Positions 12,394 to 23,930 of a stretch of 64,000 bases of DNA are shown here, one piece after another. Within the stretch, counting starts at the first letter, position 1, and each line of letters begins with the position of its first letter. The notes under the pieces are model-generated. The model was not told where the DNA came from and did no database searches. It saw only the letters and a list, made by a program, of their open reading frames with translations. This stretch comes from Gigaspora margarita (Eukaryota; Glomeromycota; Glomeromycetes; Diversisporales; Gigasporaceae): assembly GCA_009809945.1 (NCBI GenBank), contig WTPW01000506.1, forward strand, positions 1 to 64,000. The letters are read 5' to 3'. Position numbers and translations under genes: made by a program.

Positions 12394-12689
12394 AGGACCT
12401 TGGACATTTCTCATATAGGTTATAACCGGATTTTGGCCAATTTTGATCCAATTTGCTGAAAATGACAAAACTACATTTGTTTAAATAACTTTTAATTTAG
12501 TAATCAGAATTGAATAAACTTTTTTTGTTAGATGTGCCTCACTGAGGCTTTATTTTTAAAAAAAGTTTATTCAAATTGGACTACTGGATACCAAGATAAT
12601 TGCCAAAAACTGTTTTTTTGCTTCTCAAATTTCAGGGGTTTTTGCTAAAAAAATAAAGTATGACCTTTGTACTAGATATCTGGGGTCCT
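12394..12689. mobile_element. AGGACC-ended element, 296 bp, 8-bp TSD
   Basis: It begins AGGACCTTGGACATTTCTCA and ends GATATCTGGGGTCCT. GAATTAAT is duplicated perfectly on both sides. It lies inside the palindrome array, whose sequence resumes after it. The first 35 bp closely match the 2.1-kb element at 61885. Non-coding. Confidence 0.85.
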
Positions 12690-12763
12690 GAATTAATTAA
12701 TAAAATTTGTGAATTATAAGATTTTATAAAACTTTATTAATAAAATTCTATAAAATCTTATAA

Positions 12764-13360
12764 CCTTAGGGTCAATAGCTTAGTGGTTAAGCTTCAAGGT
12801 TATTAATTGAAGGTTGCCAGTTCAAATCCTTCTAAGGGTAAAATTGAATTTGAGTTAGAACTCAATTTGGAATAATTGAAGTCACCAACTTGACCAAGAG
12901 GCTATAAGAATTGCATAATAGTATTTTGGTAGCAGCAATCTAGCCTGTAACAATAGAACTAATAGTTTCTGATCCAAACTGTTAGTAAAAGATCTTAAAA
13001 GAGTTAAGCTACTAGTGCAACTTCTAACAGATAAGTAGCAAAGTAACTATAGGGCTATATAAAGATAGACAAAACTAAAACACTATGAGAGAAAGGGACC
13101 TGGGATGCCAATTGACAGATGTACCCTATAGGAACTTGTTATTACTAGAAGCTAACTATATAAACTGATAATAAACATTTCTTAAAATAGCACAAGGTGT
13201 ATACAATAGTTGGATTTAAAAAGTAGTAGTAGTTTAAGGAGTATCTGATTACAAGTAGAAGCCTCAGTGACTGTGCCTATTACATAAATATTTAGATCTG
13301 ATTGTTAGTAGAATAAAGTATCAGAATTAGATATAAAAAGAAAAAAAATAAAAAAAAATT
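12764..13360 (+). mobile_element. SINE with tRNA-like head, about 597 bp
   Basis: The head carries an A-box-like TAGCTTAGTGGTTAAGC and a B-box-like CAGTTCAAATCC at tRNA spacing, but the T-stem does not pair, so it is not a tRNA gene. A 500-bp non-coding body ends in an A-rich tail. The flanks TATAAAATCTTATAA and TATAAAATCTAATAA are a target duplication of about 15 bp, differing at one position. It interrupts the palindrome array. Confidence 0.7.
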
Positions 13361-13674
13361 ATATAAAATCTAATAATTCATAAAATTTTACTAATTAATT
13401 CTAACTTCATGCACTAAATAAACTTGTTAAGCACCAAAAAATATTTAAACTCAAACCAGTTTACAGACTTAAGACTGAACCCAAACTGAATTCATAATTG
13501 AGTCTAAGTCTTCAAAATTAGTAAAATTTAAAGTCTAAGTTCAGTTCAATTCCAGACCAAACCCAGACCAGACTGAACCTGGATTGGACCTAGTAACACT
13601 ACAGTACATTGATTACATTTTGAATATAACCATGATTTATTGGTTAGTAGATTGGCATAAAGCTATAGTGCAAG

Positions 13675-14083
13675 ACATTTATACTCAACAGTTATACGAG
13701 ATGTTTCAATTTTTCAAATGGCTATAACTTTTTATCTAAGAAGTTTTAAAAAAAACTAACCAGTAACTTTATAAAGCTATATCAGCTCTACATGTATATC
13801 AAATATCTTTTCAAAATCTCATCACTGTAAAAAGTTTTAGTGATTTGAAAATTGAAATTTTATATGTAAATTTATAAATTTACATATAAAATTTCAATTT
13901 CAAATCCCTAAACTTTTTACAGTGATGAGATTTTGAAAAGATATTTGATATACATGTAGAGCTGATATAGCTTTATAAAGTTACTAGTCAGATTTTTTTA
14001 AAACTTCTTAGATAAAAAGTTATAGCCATTTGAAAAATTGAAACATCTCATGTAACTGTTAAGTATAGATATCTTGCTCTATA
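13675..14083. repeat. Near-perfect 409-bp palindrome (fold-back element)
   Basis: Two arms of about 200 bp are inverted copies around an AT-rich centre near 13878 (TTTATAAATTTACATATAAA). The outer ends TAGTGCAAGA / TCTTGCTCTA are flanked by TA. Only a few mismatches separate the arms, so it is either recent or maintained by gene conversion. Non-coding. Confidence 0.75.
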
Positions 14084-14808
14084 CAAATTACAAGAATTAC
14101 TAAAAAAATTAGTAATTATTAGATAATCTGAATAGCAAAAATTCCAACCAAAAATTTACAAAAAATGAAAAATCTAGAAATCAATCATCTAAATATTTAG
14201 TGAAATGTAATTTGTTCTTAGTATTTGCTAATATATTTTAATAATATCATATATTTTTTTTATCTATTATGAAGCAATTAATATTATTGTCATTTATTTG
14301 TCATTTTAATATCGTTTATAAAATATTTTATGACTTATCATTTTGACATGGTTTTGTACAAAATTTTCTTATAATAAATGACATTATCATTTTAAAATGA
14401 CATTATTTATTGTCATTTTCATAAAAATTTTTATGACTTGTTTTGTCATATGATTTGCATAATAATTTTCAAATTTTACAAAAAAATTGAATATGCTACT
14501 AATAAAACTTTTTATAGCTATGTTTAATTTTTGTTAAAATTTTATAGTATGTATATAGTATGCTTTTTAACAGTGATATAAATTTCAATAAACATAATGT
14601 TTAGAAAAAAATATATGCTTGTATATGTCTTAAATTTGCCGGGTTACACAAAATCGGTGATTTTGATTGGTTTATATCATATGATCATCATATGACAAAA
14701 AACAATACCTATTTTCTAAACGTCATTCCGGCGATATATATATCAAAAAATTAAATTAGCACAAAAAAAAAAAATTGTCCTTATCTATTTGTAATAGAGA
14801 TTTAATGT

Positions 14809-14868
14809 CAGCCTCGATATCATAATTGCCACGGCGGAGCCGTGGCAATTGATGATATCGAGGCTGAC
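14809..14868. repeat. Strong GC-containing hairpin
   Basis: A stem of about 28 bp (GTCAGCCTCGATATCA..., GCCACGGC at the tip) closes on a 3-nt GGA loop, and the bottom is extended by TTTAATGTC/GACATTAAA. It is much richer in G+C than its surroundings. No run of T marks it as a terminator, and no RNA family is recognised. It sits just outside the element starting at 14884. Confidence 0.6.
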
Positions 14869-15005
14869 ATTAAATATCTGATATATCCCACGGAGACTAA
14901 CGCTCATATGATTTCTGATGATTAATTAAAATATGTCTACTTTTATTTATAACGTCATGATATAAATATAATAAATTAACTATAATCGTATTATTTTTTA
15001 CCTTT

Positions 15006-15311
15006 ATGGATTCGTCCCCAATGTTTCAATCTGCACGTTCACTATTCGGAAATAAAGAACCCAGCTCGTTGATTATTTTGCCAAATAAAGAAGTAAATGA
15101 AGCGGAATCAGAGTTACAAAATAAAATTGAATATTATAAAAATAAGGGAACTGTTAAAAATACTGTTATGGCAACTTGAAATTGGATTACACGATTAGAA
15201 ACATTTCGCACGTTACAAGGCCATGATACTCCAATTGAAATGATAACTCATACTCGAGTTCTTCAAAAACAAATTGTTGAATTCAAAACAACAAAATGGA
15301 CAATAATATAA
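15006..15311 (+). pseudogene. Fragment resembling N-terminal part of a tyrosine recombinase (Crypton-like)
   Basis: From ATG the frame runs 101 codons, beginning MDSSPMFQSARSLFGNKEP, with one in-frame TGA at codon 59 (15180-15182; context MAT*NWITRL), to a TAA at 15309. The stretch NWITRLETFRTLQGHDTPIE and the LQKQIVEF that follows have the look of the SAM-like core-binding segment of eukaryotic Crypton/DUF3504 tyrosine recombinases. The catalytic domain is absent. The region uses more CG dinucleotides than its flanks. It lies between the inverted ends of the 14884 element, so it is either the remnant of that element's own gene or a captured piece. The family call is from residue pattern only. 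Confidence 0.35.
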
Positions 15312-15462
15312 GGCTCATGAAAAATGATTTTTTTTTCATAAGCATCGCATTTTAATTAGTTTTACTAATCTAGTATAACAAATTATTTACATTACAATGC
15401 TATTATGCGTATATACCTACTATTTGTAATTAAGAATTATTGATAATTAATAAATTCTGCTA

Positions 15463-15635
15463 CAAGTCACTCTCGTTATAGTGAACTCTCGATATAGTGA
15501 AGATTGCTTATAGTGAAGATTTTTTTTAGAACAAATATAAACTTTACTATATAAAGAGCTCTCGATATAGTGAATATTCGATATAGTGAAGAAAATTCTT
15601 CAGCCCAATGACTTTACTATAACGAGAGTGACTTG
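15463..15635. mobile_element. pogo-like MITE, 173 bp
   Basis: The ends CAAGTCACTCTCGTTATAG and CTATAACGAGAGTGACTTG are a near-perfect 19-bp inverted repeat flanked by TA. The interior repeats TCGATATAGTGAA. Its nearly identical ends suggest a recent insertion. Confidence 0.8.
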
Positions 15636-16132
15636 TATATAAAAATCGCTGTAACAATTTCAAAAAGATATACCACGTTGATTTGTCGGCGATTGAAAGA
15701 TATCCCATACTATTACATCATCAGTAAAAATATCATCAGAAATCATATGAGCGAGCGATTAGTAAACGTGGGATATAGTGGTAAAACTTAATTCCAAAAA
15801 AATGAATTAAGCCAACTAATCTAATAAAAATCATGATTAGTCAAGTCCTAAAATTTTAATAGGATTGAAAGCATAAATCAAATGTAAAGATTTGTACACT
15901 ATATTTACAATTTGTTTTTATTTTTATTTTTTTCTTTTAAAAAGAAAAAAAAACAAGTTCTTTTTATTGTATTATATAACATTGTGGTAATTTTCAATAC
16001 AAAAATATATATATATATATTTACAAGAACTTGACACTATTTGTTTACAAATTTAAATACAATATTTTATAAAACCCCCCCCCAACAATGCATTGATAAT
16101 ATGTTATTGAATTCAAAATAACTTATTATTAA

Positions 16133-18075
16133 TTATTCACAATCAAACTTATCAACCCATTGAATCTTAAAATCACGAATAGTTGCGTTATCTATCCAAT
16201 CATCTTCTGGGAGGTCGCTTGTGGCTTTTGGCCAGTCTCCTGCAGCAGCTTTCGCATCAGCAATTTTCGCAGCAGCAGCTTTCTCATCAGCAGGTTTCGT
16301 ATCAGCAATTAGTGCCTTGGAGAATGTCTAACAAAACAAAAAAATATATATATTTTTTTAGAAATTTGAATAAATTTTTGGGAAAAAAATCATACAAATT
16401 CAAATTATACATACTGCTTTCAAGGAATGACCAGCATAGGGACGATCAAATGGATAGCCCTAATTAAATAAATAATATTGATTACCATATTATCAAATTA
16501 AGTATTTTTTTTTTTTTTTAAGAAAATAAAATTTTTGATTTTAAACTTACCATATCACGAGCATCTGGATATATTGCTGGTCTTTCATTCACAATCTTTC
16601 TACCGCACATACTTAAACTACCTTCTTCAGTACTTTCAGGAACCTTATCAACATTCCAATCCGAGATAAATACAAATAATTTAAATTTCATTCCTTCCCT
16701 AGTTCCACGTGGAAGTAAAAGATGATATGGCCAACCACAACCACAATAATCTGAATTAAATGAAATTTATGGTTTTATTTTTTTAGAAGCTCATAATTAA
16801 AAAAAAAAAAAAAAAAAAGAATACAATTATATAAATACATATAAACAATATAATAATAATAATATAATAATAATAATAATAATAATAAATAATAATAATA
16901 ATAATAATAATAATAATTAATAATAATAATTAATAATAATAATAAAATTTTATAAATATATACCGTAGCAACAGGCTCAAGTTTCTTAGTTGAAGGATTA
17001 TATCCATCCCTTGTAGTTTTATTTGTAATTTTAAAGATATAATAAAATTCTCTAGGGAATAGATGTTCAATCTGAATAGAACCATCAGGAGTTTTGAGAT
17101 TTCGAGGTACCATTTTAGTTTGTAATACATCAGTATATGGGATTTGTGCATAGCTTGTTTCAGCATATTGTTGCCATCTATCTTTTTCACCAGTTGGACA
17201 AACTTTAACCAATTCATCTTTAAAGACAAAACGAAGATCACAAGATTTAATGACGACATTTGGAGCATCAGCAAAAATTCGAGGACCATGAGATTCAAAT
17301 GCACGATTAAATGTTTCATCAACAAAACGATGCCATCTGTAAAATGCAGGATCTTTGGGTGCGATAGAAACATTTCCAATAAGACCCTTTGGAACAGCTT
17401 TTCCTATATCTGGATTGTTTTTCAATGCACCGATCAATTGTTTGTTGCCTACATAAATATCATAAGTTTGGAAAAAAAAAATTTGATCGTAAATAATTAT
17501 TATGTATACATTAAAGATTATGCAAATAATTAATATAATATAAATATAAAATAATAAATATAAAATAAATAATAATAACTCACCAACCATATTTGCAATG
17601 TATACATGACCCGTTCCGTGGAATTTACCATATTTATCTTTCCATTCATTGTCTTCAAATATATCAGGATTAACACGATCAGGGTCGATAGTACGTCCAA
17701 GTCTGTCAGGAGCATTCTATTTTTTTTTTTTTTTTATAAGATATAAAAGTTATTTTTTTAAATGAATAAATAAATAGATATTTTTTTGAAATATTACATA
17801 CGTAGAAAACGCCATCATCAATTGATTTATTGATTGCTGCAACCCAACCTTCCATTGTTTTAATGTCCTCAGGAGCCATTTGAGAATTTGGTAATCGATA
17901 ATCATATTTATCTTCTAAATCTTTAAGATCAGATTTTTCATTATAATTTAATAAATATTCACTTGGTAAATATCCTTCAGGAATTGAATTTTTGTAATTA
18001 TTTAGTTGAATAACAGGATCAAGACCAACAGCGACTCTTTCGGCATCATATCTATGTTAATACATATATAGATAC

Positions 18076-18124
<49 letters not shown>

Positions 18125-18159
18125 TAATCAATACAAATAAACCAAAATTTAATAATTAA

Positions 18160-18194
<35 letters not shown>

Positions 18195-19247
18195 NNNNNN
18201 NNNNNNNNNNNNNNNNNNNNNNNNNNNNNNNNNNNNNNNNNNNNNNNNNNNNNNNNNNNNNNNNNNNNNNNNNNNNNNNNNNNNNNNNNNNNNNNNNNNN
18301 NNNNNNNNNNNNNNNNNNATCCAAACGAATAATTCACCTTGACGATCTTTGGTATATGCGAAGTTTGGGTTGGGAAATTTAGGATCTGGAATTCCATTAG
18401 TAACCTACCAAGTTATAATCCAAAAATAATTTTTTTTTTTTTTTTAATAACATAAAAAACAAAAGAGAAAATAATATTTACATTATAAAAAAAATATTAA
18501 GAAAAAAGTTTTAAGTAATAATTACAAAAATAGAGTGCCAATGATGATGATGTTCGCTGATGGCAGGATCTTCACGATACCAATCCTAATAAAAAAAAAA
18601 AAAAAAAAGAAAAAAGATAATCGATAAAAATTAGAAAAAGATATGATAAAAATGAAAATGAAAATTAAAGGAGAAACAATGACCATTTTTGATTCCGGTC
18701 CATTTAAAGGTAGAGGTCGACCAGGTAACAAAAGTACAGAAGAAAGTCTCTTTAAAGATGGAGTTTTGAGATCCAAGAAAATAGTAGCGGGGTGATTGTT
18801 TACGAAAACGTTGAAGGCATATTTAACCAAAGCTGGATCATATTCAGTGATTTGGTTAAGGTGCTCTGTTACTCTCTTAGTTACTTCAAATAAAAGTGGG
18901 ACTAATTCTTTAACTTTGGCAAGAAATTTTTCATCTTTATAATTTTTAAGATCTTTAGGAGTAGTACTAATATCATCAACAGCATTAGCAAGAATGCCAC
19001 TATACTCTGCGCCAAGGGCCGTTACTTTTCGTTGTTGATCCAAGTCAAACTATGAAAAAGAAAGAGATGAGAATTGAATTATAAGAAAATTTGAGGTATT
19101 CACAGTAAAACTTACATGATTCCAACGTTCAGGAATTTTGTCACCTTTTTGAAGATGTTTACGTTTTCCAATTATTTTTTCATTATCAGTAAGAATTCCA
19201 TTAATGCGTTCTTGAATTGTTGCAACTTCCTGTTTAAGATCACTCAT
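16133..19247 (-). CDS. Hemocyanin/prophenoloxidase-like type-3 copper protein
   Basis: Ten exons (minus): 19247-19116, 19049-18684, 18585-18526, 18404 into the N gap, 18051-17802, 17716-17584, 17448-16964, 16750-16551, 16459-16415, 16327-16133, giving about 650 residues plus the gap; arthropod homologues are of similar size. Exon 1 starts MSDLKQEVATIQERINGI, with no signal peptide, so it is probably cytosolic. Exon 3 (DWYREDPAISEHHHHWHSIF) is the copper-A segment. Copper B shows HGTGH in exon 6 and FYRWHRFVD in exon 7. CGCGWPYHLLLPRG and GYPFDRP are typical hemocyanin C-domain motifs. The third copper-A histidine should lie in the gap after ELFVW. Such proteins bind O2 at two coppers and either carry it or oxidise phenols; which applies here is not shown. 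The tail is Ala/Lys-rich. The exon 7-8 junction is one nucleotide out of phase for a GT-AG intron. Confidence 0.88.
18195..18318. other. Assembly gap of 124 N inside the hemocyanin-like gene
   Basis: The gap follows a long poly(A)/(AT)n intron tract and removes the end of exon 4, including the expected third copper-A histidine and the exon 4 donor. Confidence 0.99.
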
Positions 19248-22200
19248 TTTGTTGATAGCTTTGTTGTTAGACTTTCGATGAGGGCAATATTTATACGTAT
19301 ATATGTGAAAATTTTCATTATGACAAAAATCATTAAAAATTCTCTATAATGATCTTTTGATGTAAGCAAACAATAAATATATTTATCTTTATTTATTGTA
19401 CGTGGGTACTTATTGAAAATCGATAATTTAGGAATTATTATATCCATTAAGAGTGAATTTTTTCCCGCACTAGTTCTGTAGTTGCAGGAGAAATTATAGA
19501 TATTAATAAAAAAGATAATCTATAATAACAAATACAAACAGTCAAAATAATAATTAATAATTAATAATTTTTAGGTTTCAAAGTACAATTACAAATGCAT
19601 GAATCGTTGTTAATATAGATATTTAAAATTACCAACTAAAAAAAAAAAAACCTTTTTAATTATTAAATTTAAGTTAAAAGATTAGTTTCGTTCTAAAGAT
19701 TACTTTGTTATGCGCCGAAAATTCTACCAGTACAAAAAAGTAAATTCATAGATAAAAAATTTTTAGTTAATTAATTTTATTGTTTATATTTCAAAATTTT
19801 TTGTACGAATGTTTTACGAGAAATAAATTTTGATTGGCTAGCAAAATTCTCTTGAATTAGGCGGCGGCTTTTTTTTTATTTGATGATTTGTTACGTATTG
19901 TTGTTACGTACATAAATGAAATTTTAATATCTCTTTATAAAGATTTTTGATTATAAAAACCAAAATAGGTTAAACCCTATAAATGATAATCATTTCCCTA
20001 ATACTGTAATAACTGGATAAAACCTGCTATGTGCATACAATCTTTCGATTCAGAGATCAAAAAACTTTCTTCAAATATGTACGTATAGTACGTAAGTACT
20101 GTTCATAATAGCTGATGATACTGTATACTGTAAGCGCATTACGCATTATCTGTCCCAAAGAAATAAAAAAAAAAAATCGGATGTTATTTTCATATGAAAT
20201 GAATAATTAATTCCTTTGTGCATATAGAATGTGATTTTAAATATATTTTCGATAAAAAAAAAAAAAAAAAAAGAAAGAAATATACGTATGTTTTATCAAT
20301 TTTCATATGACTAACAGTTGAAGAATTTACTTCTTAATCGAAATATATGAGCTATATAAAAAAGGAACACAGACACAAATTAAAAGAATGACATAAAATA
20401 TAATCTTGGTGATCTTTAGCTAAAATCATTAAAACCGTCATATGGGCCAGCATGATGAATAAAAAACAGATCGTCTTACGTACGTACAGTATCCTTTTTT
20501 ACAGTATCCTTTTTTTTTTAACAGCTAACTGCTAAGTTTATTGGTATAACATACGTTCGTAAGTACAGTAAGTACAGTACGTACGTGTACGTCTGTACCT
20601 ACCTAGTATTGTATGTACTGTACTGTACTACAGTACTATTATAACAATCAGAACCATTTTTTTCAAAAATATCAGCAATATAACCAATAATTTCCGGAAT
20701 TATAACTTTTATAACTTTAAGTACTATAAATAATTTAGCGATTATCATTATAACTTTATTTATCAAACATACATAATCTTTTGTACATGTGTATACTTGT
20801 CATTAAATAAACTTGATTTTTGATATCACATAATTTGTGTATGTAGTGATTAAGTATCTCACTGGTAAATCCATAAATGTACTGTGATTAAACTTTGCCA
20901 CATTTTTTCTTAATTTTTTTCTTTATTTAGTCAACTAAACAATTTCCAAAAATGCTCCGTATTACTTAAATCTGTACTCGAATGATTTTATGTATTTTCA
21001 TACTTCCTTTTCTTTATTGTTAAATGCATCCATAAGAAAGGCAACGCGAAAACATTTAGTATAACGATGTAAAGTTGTAAATGAACGGTCTAGTTAAGGA
21101 ATTCTTATTAGAATAAACATAAATGGTGCCATTGAGAAAGGGCGTTATCGATGCAACGTTTAATCTCAATGAAAGTGTTGGGGAAAGGAATCCTTAATAG
21201 AACATTAGATGATTACATGGTAACACTGGGTCATAAACATGATGAATTGGAAAAAAATTGCACACAGCCAATTTCCTTCTCACTCAAAAAAAACTAATCA
21301 TTTGAGACTCCATAAATGATTTCGGACTTTGTATATAATGACTTTGTAATATATTACCCGTCAGTGTACTGAAATAATTGAAAATTTGTTGGTACATGTT
21401 GGTAATTTATTAATTCCAATTCAGTAGCTTATCTATTCGGTCATCGAAAATTTTTTAACTGTCTTGGAATTTATGAAAAACAGCTGTAAAATCAAAATTT
21501 CGGAATAATTTTAAACAATCGGAAATTTTTCGTTCATTTGACAAAATTTCATTGGCTGAGTTTCTAAATTAACTTATATGACGTAATTAATAAATAAACA
21601 CTTCTATGAAAAAGCAAGGATTCAATCATGCATATTAAATAACTAGAATACGTATCCTATACAGGTAAATTTGCTTGCGAATTTTTGAAAGCTGTAATTT
21701 TGAAAGTAATAGTGTAACTGAATCACCCATATGAGAGTTCTCTGGAATACTGTTTTTAGTTGTGCATAGATCTTAGATCTTGCGTCCTTCGCTTACTTTA
21801 GGGGGTCATTCAAAGTTCACATGACTATTCACGTAAAATATAAATATTGACCAGCCAGCAAGGCATGAGCATAGCGGAAGTTTGTTTTATTGGCTGGTAT
21901 TAGGATAAATATGATTGGCTACGATCCTTTTTTTATATAGTCGATTGTAATTTTTAAAGTACTTTTAATAGTAAAAACCGTCATGCATATGAAACTTTTT
22001 TTTTTTTGTAATAACAACTTGAGTTGTTGGTAGTTTACCTTTAAACTTATCGTTTTTCAACCTGAGCTGCAATAAGATGCAGTAGTTTCAAAAAACTAGA
22101 TGAGAGGTGAATCGGAAAGAGGTTCGGCAGTCTAAACAATTGGTGAGTGAATTGAAAGAACTAGTTTTATTTTTTTTACAACAAAAAAGTATTGCTTTGA

Positions 22201-22741
22201 ACTATTATTCTGAACCGTATTCTGGACCGTATTTTAACATATTTTTTTTATTATATTTTAATATTTTTTATATATTTAGGTATATATTTTATGAATATGA
22301 CATTTATATTACAATAAGTGATAGTAATAGCAGTGTTTAGGAATGGTGGGACACTTTACAACTGTTGTATAATCTTCCCGGAATGGGAATGGTCGCGCAT
22401 TCGTTATTTAGTAGACATTTATATGTTTACTGCGAAAAAAAACTTGTAAAATCTAAATTAAAGCTATGAATTAGTGTATTGTAAAATTATAATATGGGGG
22501 GAGGTCAATAGAAAGCAGGCAAATATTTTCTAAGTAAAAGTTTTTTAAACCTTAGATCGAAATATCTTAACAATTATCAAACCAAATCTAATAAACCTTT
22601 TTTTTATTCTAATCTATATAGTTATTAAATTAAATAAAAAAATTTTTATTAAATTTGATTTGATAATTGCTAAGATATTTAAATTCAAAATTTTAAAAAA
22701 AGTTAATAAAAACAATTTGCCTGTTTTCTATTGACTTCACC
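19248..22741. other. Intergenic region with GTAC-rich clusters
   Basis: No gene can be modelled. Clusters of alternating GTAC/CAGTACGTA occur at about 20070-20110, 20475-20515 and 20550-20640. A 77-codon frame at 22107-22340 and a 28-codon frame at 21123 lack domains or splice context. The region has fewer repeats than most of the window and presumably includes the upstream region of the hemocyanin-like gene, but no promoter element is clear. Confidence 0.4.
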
Positions 22742-23286
22742 TAGTGATGTGCCATTTATATGTTACCCAAATTTTTTTAGCGTATAGTACGTACAGTACG
22801 TACAGTACGTACAGTACGTATAGTACTTATATATAAAAAAAAATTTTTTTTTTTAAGCGATCCGCGATTCTGCAATATATAAAAAATTAAGATTATATAA
22901 TAAAGGTATTTAGGTCCAAAAATGAAAATAATTACGGATGAGGGCCAAAATAAAAATTCTTACATATAGCGGCCCAATATTACAATTAAGGGCCTGTTCG
23001 ATCTCCGAGCTATACTAAGCGACTAAGCTACAAGACTTCATAGCGTCGCCCAGAAAAAATGGTAGCCTGATTATAATAATTATACAATACCACTAAAATA
23101 GCTTTAAGATGCAATTAATTTTTTTACAAGAAAAAGCTAAAGGTATTATTCACGAATTTCGCTAACAAATTTATGACTTTACGAATTTTAATGTATTGAT
23201 TAAAAAGATCTTTATACATAAATAAATAATACGAATAAAAAGATTTAATATGCGATTATTTTTAACATTAAAATCCTTTGTATTTA

Positions 23287-23556
23287 GGCCGGACCAAGTT
23301 GATTATGTGTTACATTACCCCCTCTCCCCTCCAGAAGAGGGGGGAGGAGGGGTGGTTCCATAGTAAAATTTTAAAAAATTTTTTTTCAAAAAAAAAATTT
23401 TTCCGAATTGTTCCATGACTGTATAAAAATTTTCCGAAATATCCTGTAGCCCTATGTATATTTATCTAAATTTTTTTTACTATGAGGGAGAGGAGGAGCT
23501 CTGAGGAGGGGGGGGTGGGGGGGTAATGTAAAACACATAATCAACTTGGTCTGGCC
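23287..23556. mobile_element. Inverted-repeat element nested in the hAT-like element, 270 bp
   Basis: The ends GGCCGGACCAAGTTGATTAT and the inverse ATAATCAACTTGGTCTGGCC are followed inward by C-rich and G-rich tracts (ACCCCC / GGGGGT). The flanks are TTA on the left and TAA on the right, so either a TA target or a PIF-type 3-bp target is possible. Confidence 0.6.
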
Positions 23557-23689
23557 TAATTAGCTAAATTAACATTAATAAACAAGAAGCAAAGTATAAA
23601 ATATTCATTAAACTTAAATAACTTATTTAAACGATTGATTGATCAAAATTATATTTTTGTGAATTCAACACGGAAAAAATTCTCGAAAT

Positions 23690-23930
23690 ATAAGTGAAAG
23701 TCAAAAAACGAAAGTCAAAGAGAAGATCAAAGTAAAATAAAAATTAGAGTGAAGTCATAGTGAAAGCCAAAATAAAAGTTGAAGATCAAATCAAAGCAAG
23801 GAGAGTCAAAGCGAAAATCAAAGTCAAAACGAAAATTAAAGCGAAGTCAAAGTGAGAGTCAAAGTGAAAGTCAATGTGAAAGTCAAAGCGAGAGTCAAAG
23901 TGAAAATCAAAGCGTAAGTCAAAGTCGAAA
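23690..23930 (+). repeat. 12-bp minisatellite AGTCAAAGNGAA
   Basis: About 18 variant copies of AGTCAAAGYGAA run in tandem. A frame through them reads SESQSESQ-type repeats, which follow from the 12-bp unit and are not evidence of a protein. Confidence 0.75.

Larger units (their letters stand above)
11515..13600. repeat. Second palindrome array, diverged and interrupted
   Basis: The same markers as in the 5315 array recur (TTTACTTAGTGCATAAA and its inverse, TTTTGATCAAAAA-like cores). They are followed at 13440-13600 by a CAGACC-rich arm like that at 6790-6930. The copy is more diverged and has been entered by the elements at 12394 and 12764. Confidence 0.65.
14884..15775. mobile_element. TA-flanked inverted-repeat element with captured coding fragment
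   Basis: The left end TATCCCACGGAGACTAACGC, followed by CTCATATGATTTCTGATGAT, is matched in inverse at the right end (ATCATCAGAAATCATATGAG ... CGTGGGATA). TA flanks both. Inside lie a coding fragment (15006-15311) and a pogo-like MITE (15463-15635). No complete transposase is present. Confidence 0.6.

Noticed and set aside
12764-12840. Possible tRNA gene
   Set aside because: The T-stem does not form, and the segment is the head of a SINE with a target duplication.
16930-17379. 149-codon minus-strand frame and the plus-strand frames over the hemocyanin exons
   Set aside because: They overlap exon 7, whose own frame carries the conserved copper-B and C-domain motifs; the others lack any domain.
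21040-21260. Possible small structured RNA or C/D snoRNA (ATGATGA near 21240, inverted CATTGAGA/TCTCAATG)
   Set aside because: No D box at a suitable distance and no recognisable family; the pairing is short.
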